64,000 nucleotides of DNA, from assembly GCA_947625785.1 (NCBI GenBank), contig CANQPS010000003.1, forward strand, positions 1 to 64,000, read 5' to 3'. This document shows positions 17,745-27,884 of the stretch, in pieces. A model generated the notes under the pieces. The model saw only the letters and a program-made list of their open reading frames with translations, ran no database searches and was not told the DNA's origin. This DNA comes from an uncultured Clostridia bacterium. Lineage in GTDB: Bacteria; Bacillota; Clostridia; Oscillospirales; Acutalibacteraceae. A program made the translations under genes and the position numbers. Each line of letters opens with the position of its first letter. Positions within the stretch are counted from its first letter, which is position 1.

Positions 17745-18726
17745 ATATTATTTCAACCGTTGTCACATCTTCTGATGTCATATACAATTTATATCCCATA
17801 TATTCGCAAAGCGATTTACAAACGAATAAATCTATTCTATCCCTTTTGGAACTGTATCGGCTTATTATATTTTCATCCTGCGTATTAATTCCTATACCAT
17901 TATCAATCATTACAAGTTTAAAAGTACCGTTTTCATCTTCCTTTGATGTAATCTTAATACTCTTAGCCCCACATTTTACAGCAGTATCTATAAGACTATC
18001 TAATATATAATTCAGATATTCTATATTTGTATTTATAGTTTTCTCTACCATTTTAAATGAAGTATTAATCTTATTTTTCAAGAAAATTTTACTGTATCTT
18101 TTCATAATCGACATAGTAATATGCCTTAATTTAACGGAAGATATTTCAGGGGTATTACCGCTAATACTCGTATAAAAATATATTAATTGTGCAATATCTC
18201 TCTGTAATATCTTAATATGATTATTAACGGTTGCCTTATCTATCTTCGTTTGAGCATTATCAAAATCTATTTTATTTACATCATCTATAACAGTATTTAA
18301 TGCTTCTTTCGTAACAATCTGCCACTCATCAAGATAATCATTACATTTATTTTTTTCGGAAATAAATCTGTTTATAATATTATCTTTGGAGTTCTCAATA
18401 TTTTTTAAAACACCATCTGCCATATTTAAAATAATCTCATATTCTTCATTATTTACAGATTTCAAAATCTCATCTAATGAAGAATATTTATTTTTAGATA
18501 AATCTTTAAGAATAGATATTTTCTGTAATCGTATTTTTGATTGAACAGAAATTTCTTTCTTGTACATAAGATAATAATTTATCAATATGCCAAAGCAAAT
18601 CGCAGCAACAGTTATTATTGTAAATATCCAGTTCATTCCACCCAATATCATAAAAATAACTGATATTATAATAACAACAGCATATACTACAATACTTGAT
18701 AATCTATTTTTTAACCAATCTATCAT
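17737..18726 (-). CDS. Degenerate GHKL ATPase / sensor-kinase-like membrane protein
   Basis: 329 residues: two transmembrane segments (about 10-55), a long helical linker, and a C-terminal HATPase_c-like domain (about 230-329). The G1 box MIDNGIGI is present. However the N box reads LDSLIDTAVKC, with Asp where the conserved Asn should be, the G2 glycines are missing, and no HExxTP-type histidine is visible. So it is probably a pseudokinase or signal-binding protein. Its start overlaps the lysA stop by four bases (ATGA-like coupling) and no response regulator is nearby. Confidence 0.75.
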   Translation of the reverse strand: MIDWLKNRLSSIVVYAVVIIISVIFMILGGMNWIFTIITVAAICFGILINYYLMYKKEISVQSKIRLQKISILKDLSKNKYSSLDEILKSVNNEEYEIILNMADGVLKNIENSKDNIINRFISEKNKCNDYLDEWQIVTKEALNTVIDDVNKIDFDNAQTKIDKATVNNHIKILQRDIAQLIYFYTSISGNTPEISSVKLRHITMSIMKRYSKIFLKNKINTSFKMVEKTINTNIEYLNYILDSLIDTAVKCGAKSIKITSKEDENGTFKLVMIDNGIGINTQDENIISRYSSKRDRIDLFVCKSLCEYMGYKLYMTSEDVTTVEIIFS

Positions 18727-19982
18727 AATTTATTCCAATAGCCTTCGAGAGTTGCAAAATAATCTGAAGGTGTTTCTGCTCGCCTTATCTGTAAAACACT
18801 TCCGTCCTCTCTTAAAAGCAACTCTGCCGATTTTAATTTTCCATTATAATTGTAACCCATAGCAAATCCGTGTGCCCCCGTATCGTGGATTACAAGATAA
18901 TCACCTATATCAATTTTTGGCAATTTTCTGTCAATCGCAAACTTATCGTTATTCTCACATAATGAACCTGTAACATCATACATATAATCACAAGGAGAAT
19001 TTTCTTTGCCAAGCACTGTTATATGATGATATGCTCCATACATAGCAGGACGCATAAGATTTACTGCACAAGCATCAACACCTATGTACTCTTTATGAAT
19101 ATGTTTCTGATGTATGACTTTTGTAACAAGATGTCCATAAGGAGCTAACATAAATCTTCCTAACTCCGTAAATATCTTAACATCTCCCATTCCTGCCGGA
19201 ACGAGAATTTTTTCATAAGCCTTTCTTACACCCTCACCAATAATCATTATATCATTTGGCTCTTTATCCGGTGTATATGGAACGCCTATTCCACCGGATA
19301 AATTAATAAATCCTATGTGTACGCCCGTTTCCTCTTTTAATTCAACGGCAACTTTAAATAATATCTCTGCTAATGTAGGATAATACTCATTTGTTACTGT
19401 ATTACTTGCAAGAAAGGAATGTATTCCAAATTCTTTTACACCAAGTTCTTTTAATTTCTTAAAAGCCTCTGTCATTTGGGGTCTTGTTAAACCATATTTT
19501 GCATCACCGGGATTGTCCATAATAGTTGTTGAAATAGCAAATTTTCCGCCCGGATTAAATCTGCAGCAGATTTTCTCAGGTATTCCGACAATTTTATTTA
19601 AGAAATCTATATGTGTAATATCATCAAGATTAATTGTAGCACCTATTTTTGACGCAAATTCAAAATCCTCTGCCGGTGTATCGTTTGACGAAAACATTAT
19701 TTCACTGCCCGAAAAGCCGCATTTTTCTGACATCATAAGTTCTGTTAATGAGGAACAGTCCGTTCCACAACCTTCTTCTTTTAATATCTTTAAGATAGAT
19801 GGATTTGGTGTAGCTTTAACAGCAAAATATTCTTTAAAGCCCTTATTCCAAGAAAAAGCCTCTTTTAATCTTCTGGCATTTTCTCTTATTCCCTTCTCAT
19901 CATATATATGAAATGGTGTAGGATATGTCTTTACGATTTCTTCTATTTGTTCTTTTGTAACAAAAGGTAATTTACTCATCAT
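18723..19982 (-). CDS. lysA: Diaminopimelate decarboxylase
   Basis: 419 residues of the group IV PLP decarboxylase fold. KEYFAVKATPNPSILKIL holds the PLP lysine (about residue 53); GGIGVPYTP, ELGRFMLAPYGHLV and a GSLCENNDKFA segment form the cofactor and substrate sites. It converts meso-diaminopimelate to lysine and CO2. Close branches act on carboxynorspermidine, but the GSLCENND block fits the DAP enzyme. It starts at the ATG pair at 19980 after GAGAG. The next gene is translationally coupled to it. Confidence 0.9.
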   Translation of the reverse strand: MMSKLPFVTKEQIEEIVKTYPTPFHIYDEKGIRENARRLKEAFSWNKGFKEYFAVKATPNPSILKILKEEGCGTDCSSLTELMMSEKCGFSGSEIMFSSNDTPAEDFEFASKIGATINLDDITHIDFLNKIVGIPEKICCRFNPGGKFAISTTIMDNPGDAKYGLTRPQMTEAFKKLKELGVKEFGIHSFLASNTVTNEYYPTLAEILFKVAVELKEETGVHIGFINLSGGIGVPYTPDKEPNDIMIIGEGVRKAYEKILVPAGMGDVKIFTELGRFMLAPYGHLVTKVIHQKHIHKEYIGVDACAVNLMRPAMYGAYHHITVLGKENSPCDYMYDVTGSLCENNDKFAIDRKLPKIDIGDYLVIHDTGAHGFAMGYNYNGKLKSAELLLREDGSVLQIRRAETPSDYFATLEGYWNKL

Positions 19983-20087
19983 AAAAATCTCTCTTTCAGT
20001 AAAATTTATATTTTTAAAATAATGCTAAATTTTTTCAACATATAAATTAGTGTAACATATTTTCATTTTTTGTCAACAACCAATTGT

Positions 20088-20250
20088 CAGGGCGTTGCTC
20101 CACACCTCGAAATGGCTTCGCCCTTGACCCGCAAGCCTTTTGAAAAAGGCTTGACCGAAAACTTTTGCTTTTAAAATTATAAAAGTTTCCTTAGCAGGTC
20201 AAAGGCGGGGGCTTTGTGGGGGTGTAGGACAATGTCCCGCTTTTTCTCTC
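20088..20250. repeat. Structured intergenic repeat-like element
   Basis: The 337-base gap between lysA and pfkA contains a block richer in G+C than the surroundings with nested inverted repeats. AAGCCTTTT / AAAAGGCTT forms a hairpin near 20135-20155; AAAACTTTTG pairs with a TAAAAGTTT near 20190; and GCCCTTGACCCGC (about 20117-20129) pairs imperfectly with GCAGGTCAAAGGC (about 20195-20207). The outer parts (CTCCACACC... and ...GGGGGTGTAGG) also pair. The pattern matches, in general appearance, dispersed intergenic repeats of Clostridia. No coding frame is supported. Confidence 0.6.
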
Positions 20251-20267
20251 GTCCCGTTAAAAAAGTT

Positions 20268-20297
20268 ATCGCCCGTATCTGCATTAATACGAGCGAT
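20268..20297. terminator. Terminator downstream of pfkA
   Basis: An 11-bp stem, ATCGCCCGTAT (20268-20278) with ATACGAGCGAT (20287-20297) and one G-T pair, is flanked by T runs on both strands (minus exit AACTTTTTTAAC; plus exit TTTTTTATTTT). It ends the pfkA transcript. Confidence 0.85.
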
Positions 20298-20319
20298 TTT
20301 TTATTTTATCATTCAATAC

Positions 20320-21288
20320 TTAGATGGAAATTTTAATTGCTACATCATATAGGTCTTTTCTAAATACTCGCTTCATATCAAGAGCTTCGGTTATATCATA
20401 GTCAACAATTTTACCATTTTTCATTGCTACAACTCTGTTTCCTATGCCCTGCAACAATAACTGAACAGCTTTATCGCCCATTTCACTCGCTACAACTCTA
20501 TCTCTTACAGTCGGCGAACCTCCACGCTGTACGTGACCAAGAACTGTTGCTCTTGATTCTATACCTGTTTTTGCCTGAATTTCCTTGGCGATAGCATCGA
20601 CTCCGCCAACTCCTTCAGCAACAATAACTATATAATGCTTTTTACCTGTTAATTGTGATGTCATCATTCTGTCAATGACATCTTTTTGTAAATCAAATGG
20701 AACTTCCGGAACGAGAATTGCAGTAGCTCCAACAGCTATACCTGTTTCAAGAGCTATATCGCCACATCTTCTGCCCATAACTTCTACAACGCTGCATCTA
20801 TCGTGAGATTGTGCAGTATCACGAATTCTGTCAACCATTTCCATAGCGGTATTCATAGCTGTATCAAATCCTACTGTATATTCACTGCAAGCAATATCAT
20901 TATCAATAGTACCAGGAATACCTACACAAGGAATACCTTCATTAGTAAGGTCTCTCGCACCTCTGAATGAACCGTCACCGCCGATTACAACAACTCCGTC
21001 AACCCCAAGCTGACGACAGGTTTCGCCTGCTTTTTTAACTCCCTCAGGACTATTAAACTCAGGACTACGAGCTGTAAATAATGTCGTACCTCCTCTATGG
21101 ATAATGTCTGATACGCTGCGTAGGTTCATATCAATGACATCTCCGTTAAGAAGTCCATTATAGCCCCTGCGTACACCAATAACTCTCATTCCACTTGCGA
21201 TAGCAGACCTTGTTACTGCTCTGACAGCAGCATTCATTCCCGGAGCATCACCTCCACTTGTCAGAACTGCAATTGCCTTTTTACTCAT
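20320..21288 (-). CDS. pfkA: ATP-dependent 6-phosphofructokinase
   Basis: 322 residues. The start is set at the ATG at 21286-21288, just after GGAGGAAATATT; an ORF start 10 codons further up lies before that site. IAVLTSGGDAPGMNAAVRA (ATP site), VVIGGDGSFRGA, and GIPGTIDNDI with the catalytic Asp are all present, as is MGRRCGDIALETGIA. It phosphorylates fructose 6-phosphate in glycolysis. Length and Gly-rich loop indicate the ATP-dependent, allosteric type. Confidence 0.97.
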   Translation of the reverse strand: MSKKAIAVLTSGGDAPGMNAAVRAVTRSAIASGMRVIGVRRGYNGLLNGDVIDMNLRSVSDIIHRGGTTLFTARSPEFNSPEGVKKAGETCRQLGVDGVVVIGGDGSFRGARDLTNEGIPCVGIPGTIDNDIACSEYTVGFDTAMNTAMEMVDRIRDTAQSHDRCSVVEVMGRRCGDIALETGIAVGATAILVPEVPFDLQKDVIDRMMTSQLTGKKHYIVIVAEGVGGVDAIAKEIQAKTGIESRATVLGHVQRGGSPTVRDRVVASEMGDKAVQLLLQGIGNRVVAMKNGKIVDYDITEALDMKRVFRKDLYDVAIKISI

Positions 21289-21406
21289 AATATTTCCTCC
21301 ATTCAATACATTTGTCAATATTTTCTAAATATCAATACAAAATGTAAATAAAATATAAGTATAAATATAAATTAACTAATTAAATGTGTTTGATAACACT
21401 ATGATT

Positions 21407-21435
21407 ATTATATAAAATTGTGAACTAATAATCAA
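21407..21435 (-). promoter_or_regulatory. Sigma-A promoter for pfkA
   Basis: TTGATT (21430-21435), 17 bases, TATAAT (21407-21412) on the minus strand, about 120 bases upstream of the pfkA start and just past the end of dnaE. pfkA can therefore be transcribed separately, with a long 5' leader. Confidence 0.7.
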
Positions 21436-21479
21436 GTAAAAATTGATAATATTAATAAAATTTAGAATTTGTTTTAGGT

Positions 21480-24400
21480 TTAATTAGGTTTAACTACCAC
21501 ATTGTCATCACCTAATAATACCTTTAATTCCCTTATAAGAATTTCATCAGCACAGGTTTTCTTGATTGTATCAGAATAAAAGTACTCTTTACTTTCCTGT
21601 GAATAAAATTTCACATCAATATCGCCTTCAAATATATCAAGATATTCACAGGCTTTTTTATACTTTTCATCTTCTATGTTCGGAACTCTTAAAAAGATTT
21701 TCCCATATTTAATATTGCTGTAATTATATTGCTTGTAAGTCTGAGGAGTATTATTATTTGTATTAACTGTATTTGTATTTATATTTTCAACTTTTTTGGG
21801 TGCAACATCAATATAATTACATAAGAGCTTGCACTCATCATCATTATAACTTACTGACGCAGTAATCTTAACAACATTTCCTTGCTGAATAATATTACCA
21901 TATTTTCTTAAATTCTCTGGAAATACAAGCATTTCAATGCTTGAACTCCTATCTTCTACCATAACAAACGCCATTGTATCATTATTTTTTGTAGTCTTAA
22001 TTTTGATTTTATCAATCATACAAATAATATTGACTTTTTTCCCATCTTTATATCTTTTTTCCGTTTCGTCCTGAATATCCGCTATAAAATCAACCTTTAA
22101 AGCCTCGCAAACTTTATCATATTCACTCAAAGGATGACCTGATAAATACATACCTGTAACTTCTTTTTCCATTTCTAATAAATCTTTATAATTATATTCG
22201 CTTACTGTCGGCATCTGATATACATTACTCTCTTCTAAACCCTCTATATCAAAAAAGCCTATCTGCCCATCTATATGATTTTTATCTGCCTGCGACAATT
22301 CATTTAAAATCGGTTCGCAAGACACTAACATCTGTCTTCTGTTTGCACCCAAATCGTCTAATGCCCCACACTTAATAAGACTTTCAATGGCTCTTTTATT
22401 TATCTCTTTGCTGTAAATTCTCTTGCAAAAATCATAAAATCCTGTGAATTTACCATTATTTCTTTCAGCCAATATCTGAGAAATTAAATGTCTGCCTAAA
22501 CTCTTAACCGCCAATAAACCAAAACGTATATTTTTTCCGTCAACCGAAAAACCTTCTTCACTAAAATTAATATTAGGCGGTAAAACCTTGATACCAAATC
22601 TTTGACACTCTTCAATATATGTGTATAACTTAGCCGAATTATCAAGTACGCTCGATAAAGCAGCAGACATATATTCCTGTGGATAATAATATTTTAAATA
22701 AGCGGTCTGGTATGCAAGATAAGCATATGCAGCTGCGTGTGATTTATTAAATGCGTATGATGCAAAACTCTCCATCTCAGAAAAAATTTCAAGGGCTGTT
22801 TCTTCGCTTACACCACGATTTATACAGCCATCAACTTCTCTTTCTCCTTTATCATTAACAAGACCATATATAAATATTTTCTTTTCCTGCTCCATAATAT
22901 ACGCTTTTTTCTTAGCCATAGCCCTGCGGACTATATCTGCTCTGCCAAAAGAATATCCCGCAAGTTCTCTGAAAATCTGCATTACCTGCTCCTGATAAAC
23001 TATACACCCATATGTTACATCAAGTATAGGAGCAAGTAATGGCGTTTTATATGTTATTTTATCAGGATTATTTCTGTTTTCTATATATTTAGGTATAGAA
23101 TCCATAGGCCCCGGACGATATAATGATATTCCCGCTATCAAATCCTCTATTTTTGTAGGTTTAAATCGCATCAGTAAATTTTTCATTCCGTTTGATTCAA
23201 ATTGAAACACCCCTTCTGAAAACCCTTTACTAAGCATATCAAAAACTTCTTTATCATCTTCTATTATATTATCAAGTAAAAAATCTTTATTTTTTGCCTT
23301 TATTTTATTAACAGCATCATTGATTACGGTCAAATTCCTTAAACCAAGAAAATCCATTTTCAATAACCCTAATTCTTCAAGTGTGGTCATTGTATATTGT
23401 GTCACTATTGCATCGTTATTTTTGGCAAGCGGAACATAATCACTTACAGGATTTTGTGTTATGACTATACCTGCTGCGTGAGTAGTCGCATTTCTCGGCG
23501 TACCTTCGAATTTTAAAGCATAATCTATAAGCAATTTTACCTTACTATCTGTATTATACTTATTTTTTAGTTCTTCTGATACTGTTAGGGCTTTTTCAAT
23601 AGTCATATTTAATTCCATAGGAATCAATTTCGCTACCGTATCAACAAATCCATACGGCATAGCCAATGCCCTGCCTACATCCTTAACCGCTCCTCTTGCT
23701 GCCATTGTACCAAATGCTATAATTTGTGCAACGTGATCCGAACCATATTTTTTTATGACATAATCTATAACTTCCTGTCGCCTATCTTTACAGAAATCTA
23801 TATCAAAATCCGGCATACTTATACGCTCAGGATTTAAAAATCTTTCAAAAAGTAAATTATATTTTAAAGGGTCTATACCTGTTATCCCTATGCAATATGC
23901 AGCTAAACTGCCTGCTCCCGAACCTCTGCCTAATCCAACAGGAATACCCTTTGATTTAGCATATTGTATAAAATCATTAACTATAAGATAATAGTCAATA
24001 TAACCCATTTTTTTAACTGTTTCAAGTTCATATTCAAGTCTGTCAATGATATTGCGTGAAGGATTTTTATATTTCTTATATAAACCTTTATAACATTCCT
24101 GTTTGAAATATTCAAAATGGTCTTGGTTATCAGGCAATTCAAAATGCGGCAGTTTTGTTTTCCCGAACTCGAATGAAACATTACATCTATCGGCTATTTT
24201 GACTGTATTATCACAAGCAGACGGATATTCTCTAAAAATAGCCCGCATTTCTTCCTCACTCTTATAGTAAAACTCATCTGTCGGGAATTCCATAGAATTT
24301 TCGTCATTAACAGTATGTCCGGTTTGTATAAGCAATAAAATTTTATGGAGTTCGCTGTCTTCTTTATTTATATAATGACAATCATTAGTCGCAGCCAATG

Positions 24401-24998
24401 GTATTTTCAGTTCTTCTGAGAGCTTAACTAAAAACGGAATGATTTTCTTTTGCTCATCAATATTATGGTCTTGCAGCTCAATAAAAAAGTTATTTTCTCC
24501 AAATATATTTTTGTATTTAAGTGCTTTTAATTTAGCTTTTTCATAATCATTATTGAGCAATGCTCTTGGAATTTCTCCCGCAAGACAGGCAGATAAAGCA
24601 ATTAATCCTTCGTGATACTGTTCAAGTAATTCTTCATCAATTCTTGGTTTATTATAAAATCCTTCTGTATATCCTATGGATACCAGCTTAATTAAATTTT
24701 GGTAGCCGGTATTATTTTCACACAATAAAACAAGATGTCTGCTCTCTCTGTCAAATTCATAAACCTTATCTTTATGATTTCTTGGTGCTACATACACTTC
24801 ACAACCTATTATCGCTTTAATGCCTTGTTTCGCTGCATATTTATAAAAATCTATTGCACCATACATATTACCGTGGTCGGTTATTGCAACAGCTTTTTGC
24901 CCCATTTCCTTCGCTTTATCCACAAGTTTAGTTATTCGGCAAAAACCGTCTAACAAACTATATTCGCTATGTACATGTAAATGAACAAAACCGCTCAT
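21480..24998 (-). CDS. dnaE: DNA polymerase III alpha subunit, DnaE type
   Basis: 1172 residues. The N-terminal PHP domain has HLHVHSEYSLLDG and AITDHGNMYGAIDFYKYA; the C-family polymerase core has GRGSGAGSLAAYCIGIT and the catalytic DFDIDFCKDRR; a helix-hairpin-helix and an OB fold (about residues 970-1080) follow, then a variable tail. The normal length range is 1050-1200. It is the replicative polymerase of the DnaE class. It lies between whiA and pfkA, an order common in Clostridia. Confidence 0.97.
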   Translation of the reverse strand: MSGFVHLHVHSEYSLLDGFCRITKLVDKAKEMGQKAVAITDHGNMYGAIDFYKYAAKQGIKAIIGCEVYVAPRNHKDKVYEFDRESRHLVLLCENNTGYQNLIKLVSIGYTEGFYNKPRIDEELLEQYHEGLIALSACLAGEIPRALLNNDYEKAKLKALKYKNIFGENNFFIELQDHNIDEQKKIIPFLVKLSEELKIPLAATNDCHYINKEDSELHKILLLIQTGHTVNDENSMEFPTDEFYYKSEEEMRAIFREYPSACDNTVKIADRCNVSFEFGKTKLPHFELPDNQDHFEYFKQECYKGLYKKYKNPSRNIIDRLEYELETVKKMGYIDYYLIVNDFIQYAKSKGIPVGLGRGSGAGSLAAYCIGITGIDPLKYNLLFERFLNPERISMPDFDIDFCKDRRQEVIDYVIKKYGSDHVAQIIAFGTMAARGAVKDVGRALAMPYGFVDTVAKLIPMELNMTIEKALTVSEELKNKYNTDSKVKLLIDYALKFEGTPRNATTHAAGIVITQNPVSDYVPLAKNNDAIVTQYTMTTLEELGLLKMDFLGLRNLTVINDAVNKIKAKNKDFLLDNIIEDDKEVFDMLSKGFSEGVFQFESNGMKNLLMRFKPTKIEDLIAGISLYRPGPMDSIPKYIENRNNPDKITYKTPLLAPILDVTYGCIVYQEQVMQIFRELAGYSFGRADIVRRAMAKKKAYIMEQEKKIFIYGLVNDKGEREVDGCINRGVSEETALEIFSEMESFASYAFNKSHAAAYAYLAYQTAYLKYYYPQEYMSAALSSVLDNSAKLYTYIEECQRFGIKVLPPNINFSEEGFSVDGKNIRFGLLAVKSLGRHLISQILAERNNGKFTGFYDFCKRIYSKEINKRAIESLIKCGALDDLGANRRQMLVSCEPILNELSQADKNHIDGQIGFFDIEGLEESNVYQMPTVSEYNYKDLLEMEKEVTGMYLSGHPLSEYDKVCEALKVDFIADIQDETEKRYKDGKKVNIICMIDKIKIKTTKNNDTMAFVMVEDRSSSIEMLVFPENLRKYGNIIQQGNVVKITASVSYNDDECKLLCNYIDVAPKKVENINTNTVNTNNNTPQTYKQYNYSNIKYGKIFLRVPNIEDEKYKKACEYLDIFEGDIDVKFYSQESKEYFYSDTIKKTCADEILIRELKVLLGDDNVVVKPN

Positions 24999-25090
24999 AA
25001 TTAATCTTCCCTTTTATCAAATGTAAACTTTAAATTTCTTTTGTCCCAACAAACTATATCAATTCCGGAATATTAATAATCTATATTTTA

Positions 25091-26017
25091 TCATTTCTCT
25101 TTTGAAATTTCTTCTGCTATATCTATTATTCTTTCAAACCTATGGTTTACACCGGAACGGCTTATAGGAGCACTTAGTAAATTCCCCAATTCACGCAAAT
25201 TCATTTCAGGATTTTGCAGTCTTAGCTCTGCTAACTCTTTCAAATCATTTGAAAGAAAATCAAGACCTTTCGCCCGTTTTATGCAATCAATTGCTTTTAG
25301 TTGCTTTACTGCGGCTGCAACGGTTTTATTAATATTGGCTGTTTCTGAATTAACTATCCTTGTAACCTTATTCTTAACCTCTTTTACCATTCGTTCCTGA
25401 ATACATTCAAGTGATGCCATAGATGCTCCCATATATGCCAATAAATCGGATATATTTTCTCCACCTTTTATATAAACCACAAAATTACCTTTTCTATTTA
25501 TAACTCTCGGCTCAATATGATACAGTTCTTCTGACATCGTTATAATATTGACTAAATCTTTTGCAATATTAAGATAATTCGTAACAAATTCGAGATGATA
25601 ATCTTTTTTAGGGTCTGTTACAGAACCACACGACAAAAATGCTCCCCGCAAAAATGCTCTGATAGATTTATCACCATATAAATTTGACATATTAATTCTT
25701 AAAGTAGTTTCGTTGCCTGTATGTCCAAAACAATTCATTATTTTTATTCTTTCTTCTTCAAGCGGTACAGATAAATTGTATACTTTTTCGCATTTTTTGG
25801 CAGTCAATCTAACGGTATTATCCATAATAATACCTATACTTGCAAGTGTATTCATTAAACAATTTGCTACAAACGGATTACCTGTATAATGAGATATATT
25901 TCTTTTACTAAAAGATTTTGCAAAAATTAACATACCATAAGCCTGTGCCATTATACAATCATTTTCTTTTTGCTCTAATTTACACAACTCTTTTTTGGTT
26001 TCAAATGAAAAGGACAT
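25091..26017 (-). CDS. whiA: DNA-binding protein WhiA
   Basis: 308 residues. The N-terminal part is the degenerate LAGLIDADG-like fold (ERIKIMNCFGHT, IRAFLRGAFLSCGSVTDPKK), and the C-terminal helix-turn-helix includes ELAELRLQNPEMNLRELGNLL followed by ISRSGVNHRF. WhiA controls sporulation septation genes in actinomycetes and affects cell division in Bacillus. It follows rapZ as in most Firmicutes. Confidence 0.95.
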   Translation of the reverse strand: MSFSFETKKELCKLEQKENDCIMAQAYGMLIFAKSFSKRNISHYTGNPFVANCLMNTLASIGIIMDNTVRLTAKKCEKVYNLSVPLEEERIKIMNCFGHTGNETTLRINMSNLYGDKSIRAFLRGAFLSCGSVTDPKKDYHLEFVTNYLNIAKDLVNIITMSEELYHIEPRVINRKGNFVVYIKGGENISDLLAYMGASMASLECIQERMVKEVKNKVTRIVNSETANINKTVAAAVKQLKAIDCIKRAKGLDFLSNDLKELAELRLQNPEMNLRELGNLLSAPISRSGVNHRFERIIDIAEEISKEK

Positions 26018-26059
26018 AAAATATTCTCACTCACTTTTCACTAAATTTTTTTAAATTTC

Positions 26060-26920
26060 TTATTTTCTTATATCTCTATGATGTACGGTTGCCTTGCAGC
26101 CTCGTTCTGTTAAATGATTATACAAAAATTGCGTTAAGGCAACAGAACGGTGTTTTCCTCCCGTACAGCCTATCGCAATGACAAGCTGACTTTTTCCCTC
26201 GTCACAATATAACGGTATCATATAATCTATTAAAGAAATCATTCTTTCTTTAAAACCTATTGTTTGCTCCCATTTCATAACATAATCTTTGACATTATCA
26301 TCTAATCCCGTAAAATGCTTTAATTCATCTATATAATATGGATTTGGCAAACAACGAACATCAAACTGTATATCTGCATCTGCCGGTGTTCCGTATTTAA
26401 ATCCAAACGACATACAAGTTATATTTAATGCAGACGAACTATCCTCTAAAAATAAATCGGATAATCTTTCTTTTAATTGTGCCGGTGAAATGTGTGTTGT
26501 ATCTATAATATAATCAGCGATTTCTTTCAATGGTTTAAGAATTTCTCTTTCCATAACGATAGCACTTTCTATCGAGGTAATATTATTTTGACAAAGTGGG
26601 TGTTTACGCCTTGTTTCTTTAAATCGTCTTAATAAAACTTCATTTTCAGCGTCAAGAAACAATAATTTATATTCTATATTTTGTTCTTTAATTTTATTTA
26701 TTTCGTCAATAAATTCGTCAAAAATATCGCCAACTCTAACATCGGTTACTATTGCAACTCTTTTTAAACGGGGATTGGCAGATTTATTGCATAAATCATA
26801 AAATACCGGTATTAATGATGGAGGAATATTATCTACACAATAAAAATCCATATCTTCCATAGCATAAATTGCCTTCGATTTTCCTGCTCCCGATAACCCT
26901 GTAACTATTACAAATTCCAT
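26060..26920 (-). CDS. rapZ: RNase adapter RapZ / nucleotide-binding protein (YvcJ-like)
   Basis: 286 residues. Walker A is GLSGAGKSKA at residues 8-17, and the C-terminal domain carries GCTGGKHRSVALTQFLYNHL. The enzyme binds nucleotides; in Gammaproteobacteria RapZ controls glucosamine-6-phosphate synthesis, while in Bacillus YvcJ affects competence. It lies 14 bases after murB and before whiA, the standard order. Confidence 0.95.
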   Translation of the reverse strand: MEFVIVTGLSGAGKSKAIYAMEDMDFYCVDNIPPSLIPVFYDLCNKSANPRLKRVAIVTDVRVGDIFDEFIDEINKIKEQNIEYKLLFLDAENEVLLRRFKETRRKHPLCQNNITSIESAIVMEREILKPLKEIADYIIDTTHISPAQLKERLSDLFLEDSSSALNITCMSFGFKYGTPADADIQFDVRCLPNPYYIDELKHFTGLDDNVKDYVMKWEQTIGFKERMISLIDYMIPLYCDEGKSQLVIAIGCTGGKHRSVALTQFLYNHLTERGCKATVHHRDIRK

Positions 26921-26934
26921 TTTAAAATCACCCT

Positions 26935-27858
26935 TTATATAAAACCTAATTTCCTGACTTCACACTCTAAATCTATATTTTTCTTCGACTTAACTTCTTT
27001 TTTTATTATATCAATTAGTTTAAGAATATCATTGCAAGTGGCATTGTCATAATTTATCACAAAACCCGAATGTTTTTCGCTAACCATCGCACCTCCATAT
27101 CTTTTACCTTTCAAACCACATTCTTCAATCAATTTACCGGCAAAATATCCCTCCGGTCTTTTAAATGTACTTCCGCAGCTTGGATATTCAAGCGGCTGCT
27201 TGTCTTTTCTCCTCTGCATAAAATCATTCATTTTAGCCTTTATATCGTCAAAATTGCCCTTTTGTAACTTAAATAAAACGCTTGTTATTACATAATTATT
27301 TTCTGCATAAATGCTATGTCTATAACTTAAAGATAATTGCTCTTTATTATAGGACGATATTTCAAATTGCTTGGTATCATTATTATTTGAAATATGAGTA
27401 CTTGATACAACAACATCTTTCATCTCTCCGTTGTAAGCACCGGCATTCATATATAATGCTCCGCCTACACTACCCGGTATTCCATAAGAAAATTCAAGCC
27501 CTGTCAAAGAATTTTTTAGGGCAAATTGTGCAAGTGCAGATAATGAAACCCCCGCTCCACAACTAATATATATATCATCTATAATTTTAATACTGTTAAA
27601 CTCTCCTCCGAGTTTTAAAACAACACCCTTTATTCCATCGTCAGATACCAAAACATTTGAACCCTTACCTATAATATATACCGATAAAGAATTATTATTA
27701 CAATATGATAAAATATTTATAAGTGAATCTTCATCATTTACCTGAATAAATATATCTGCTGCTCCTCCTACTTTCATAGTTGTATGGTTCTTCATAGGTT
27801 CTTCAATCAATATAGTACAGTTCAGATTACTGCATATTTCAAGCAATTCATTATACAT
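26935..27858 (-). CDS. murB: UDP-N-acetylmuramate dehydrogenase
   Basis: 307 residues, type IIa/IIb MurB. FAD-binding motifs include HTTMKVGGAADIFI, GKGSNVLVSDDGIKGVVLKL and GSVGGALYMNAGAYNGEM; the proton-donor block PSCGSTFKRPEG is present near residue 230, and ECEVRKLGF ends the protein. It reduces UDP-GlcNAc enolpyruvate to UDP-MurNAc in the cytoplasm. Confidence 0.97.
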   Translation of the reverse strand: MYNELLEICSNLNCTILIEEPMKNHTTMKVGGAADIFIQVNDEDSLINILSYCNNNSLSVYIIGKGSNVLVSDDGIKGVVLKLGGEFNSIKIIDDIYISCGAGVSLSALAQFALKNSLTGLEFSYGIPGSVGGALYMNAGAYNGEMKDVVVSSTHISNNNDTKQFEISSYNKEQLSLSYRHSIYAENNYVITSVLFKLQKGNFDDIKAKMNDFMQRRKDKQPLEYPSCGSTFKRPEGYFAGKLIEECGLKGKRYGGAMVSEKHSGFVINYDNATCNDILKLIDIIKKEVKSKKNIDLECEVRKLGFI

Positions 27859-27884
27859 ATATAAACCTCTCTAAAAAAATAAAT

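Noticed and set aside
19983-20320. Lysine riboswitch for lysA
   Set aside because: The gap is downstream of pfkA and upstream of lysA, but the structured block does not show the lysine riboswitch core and lies nearer the repeat-like arrangement.
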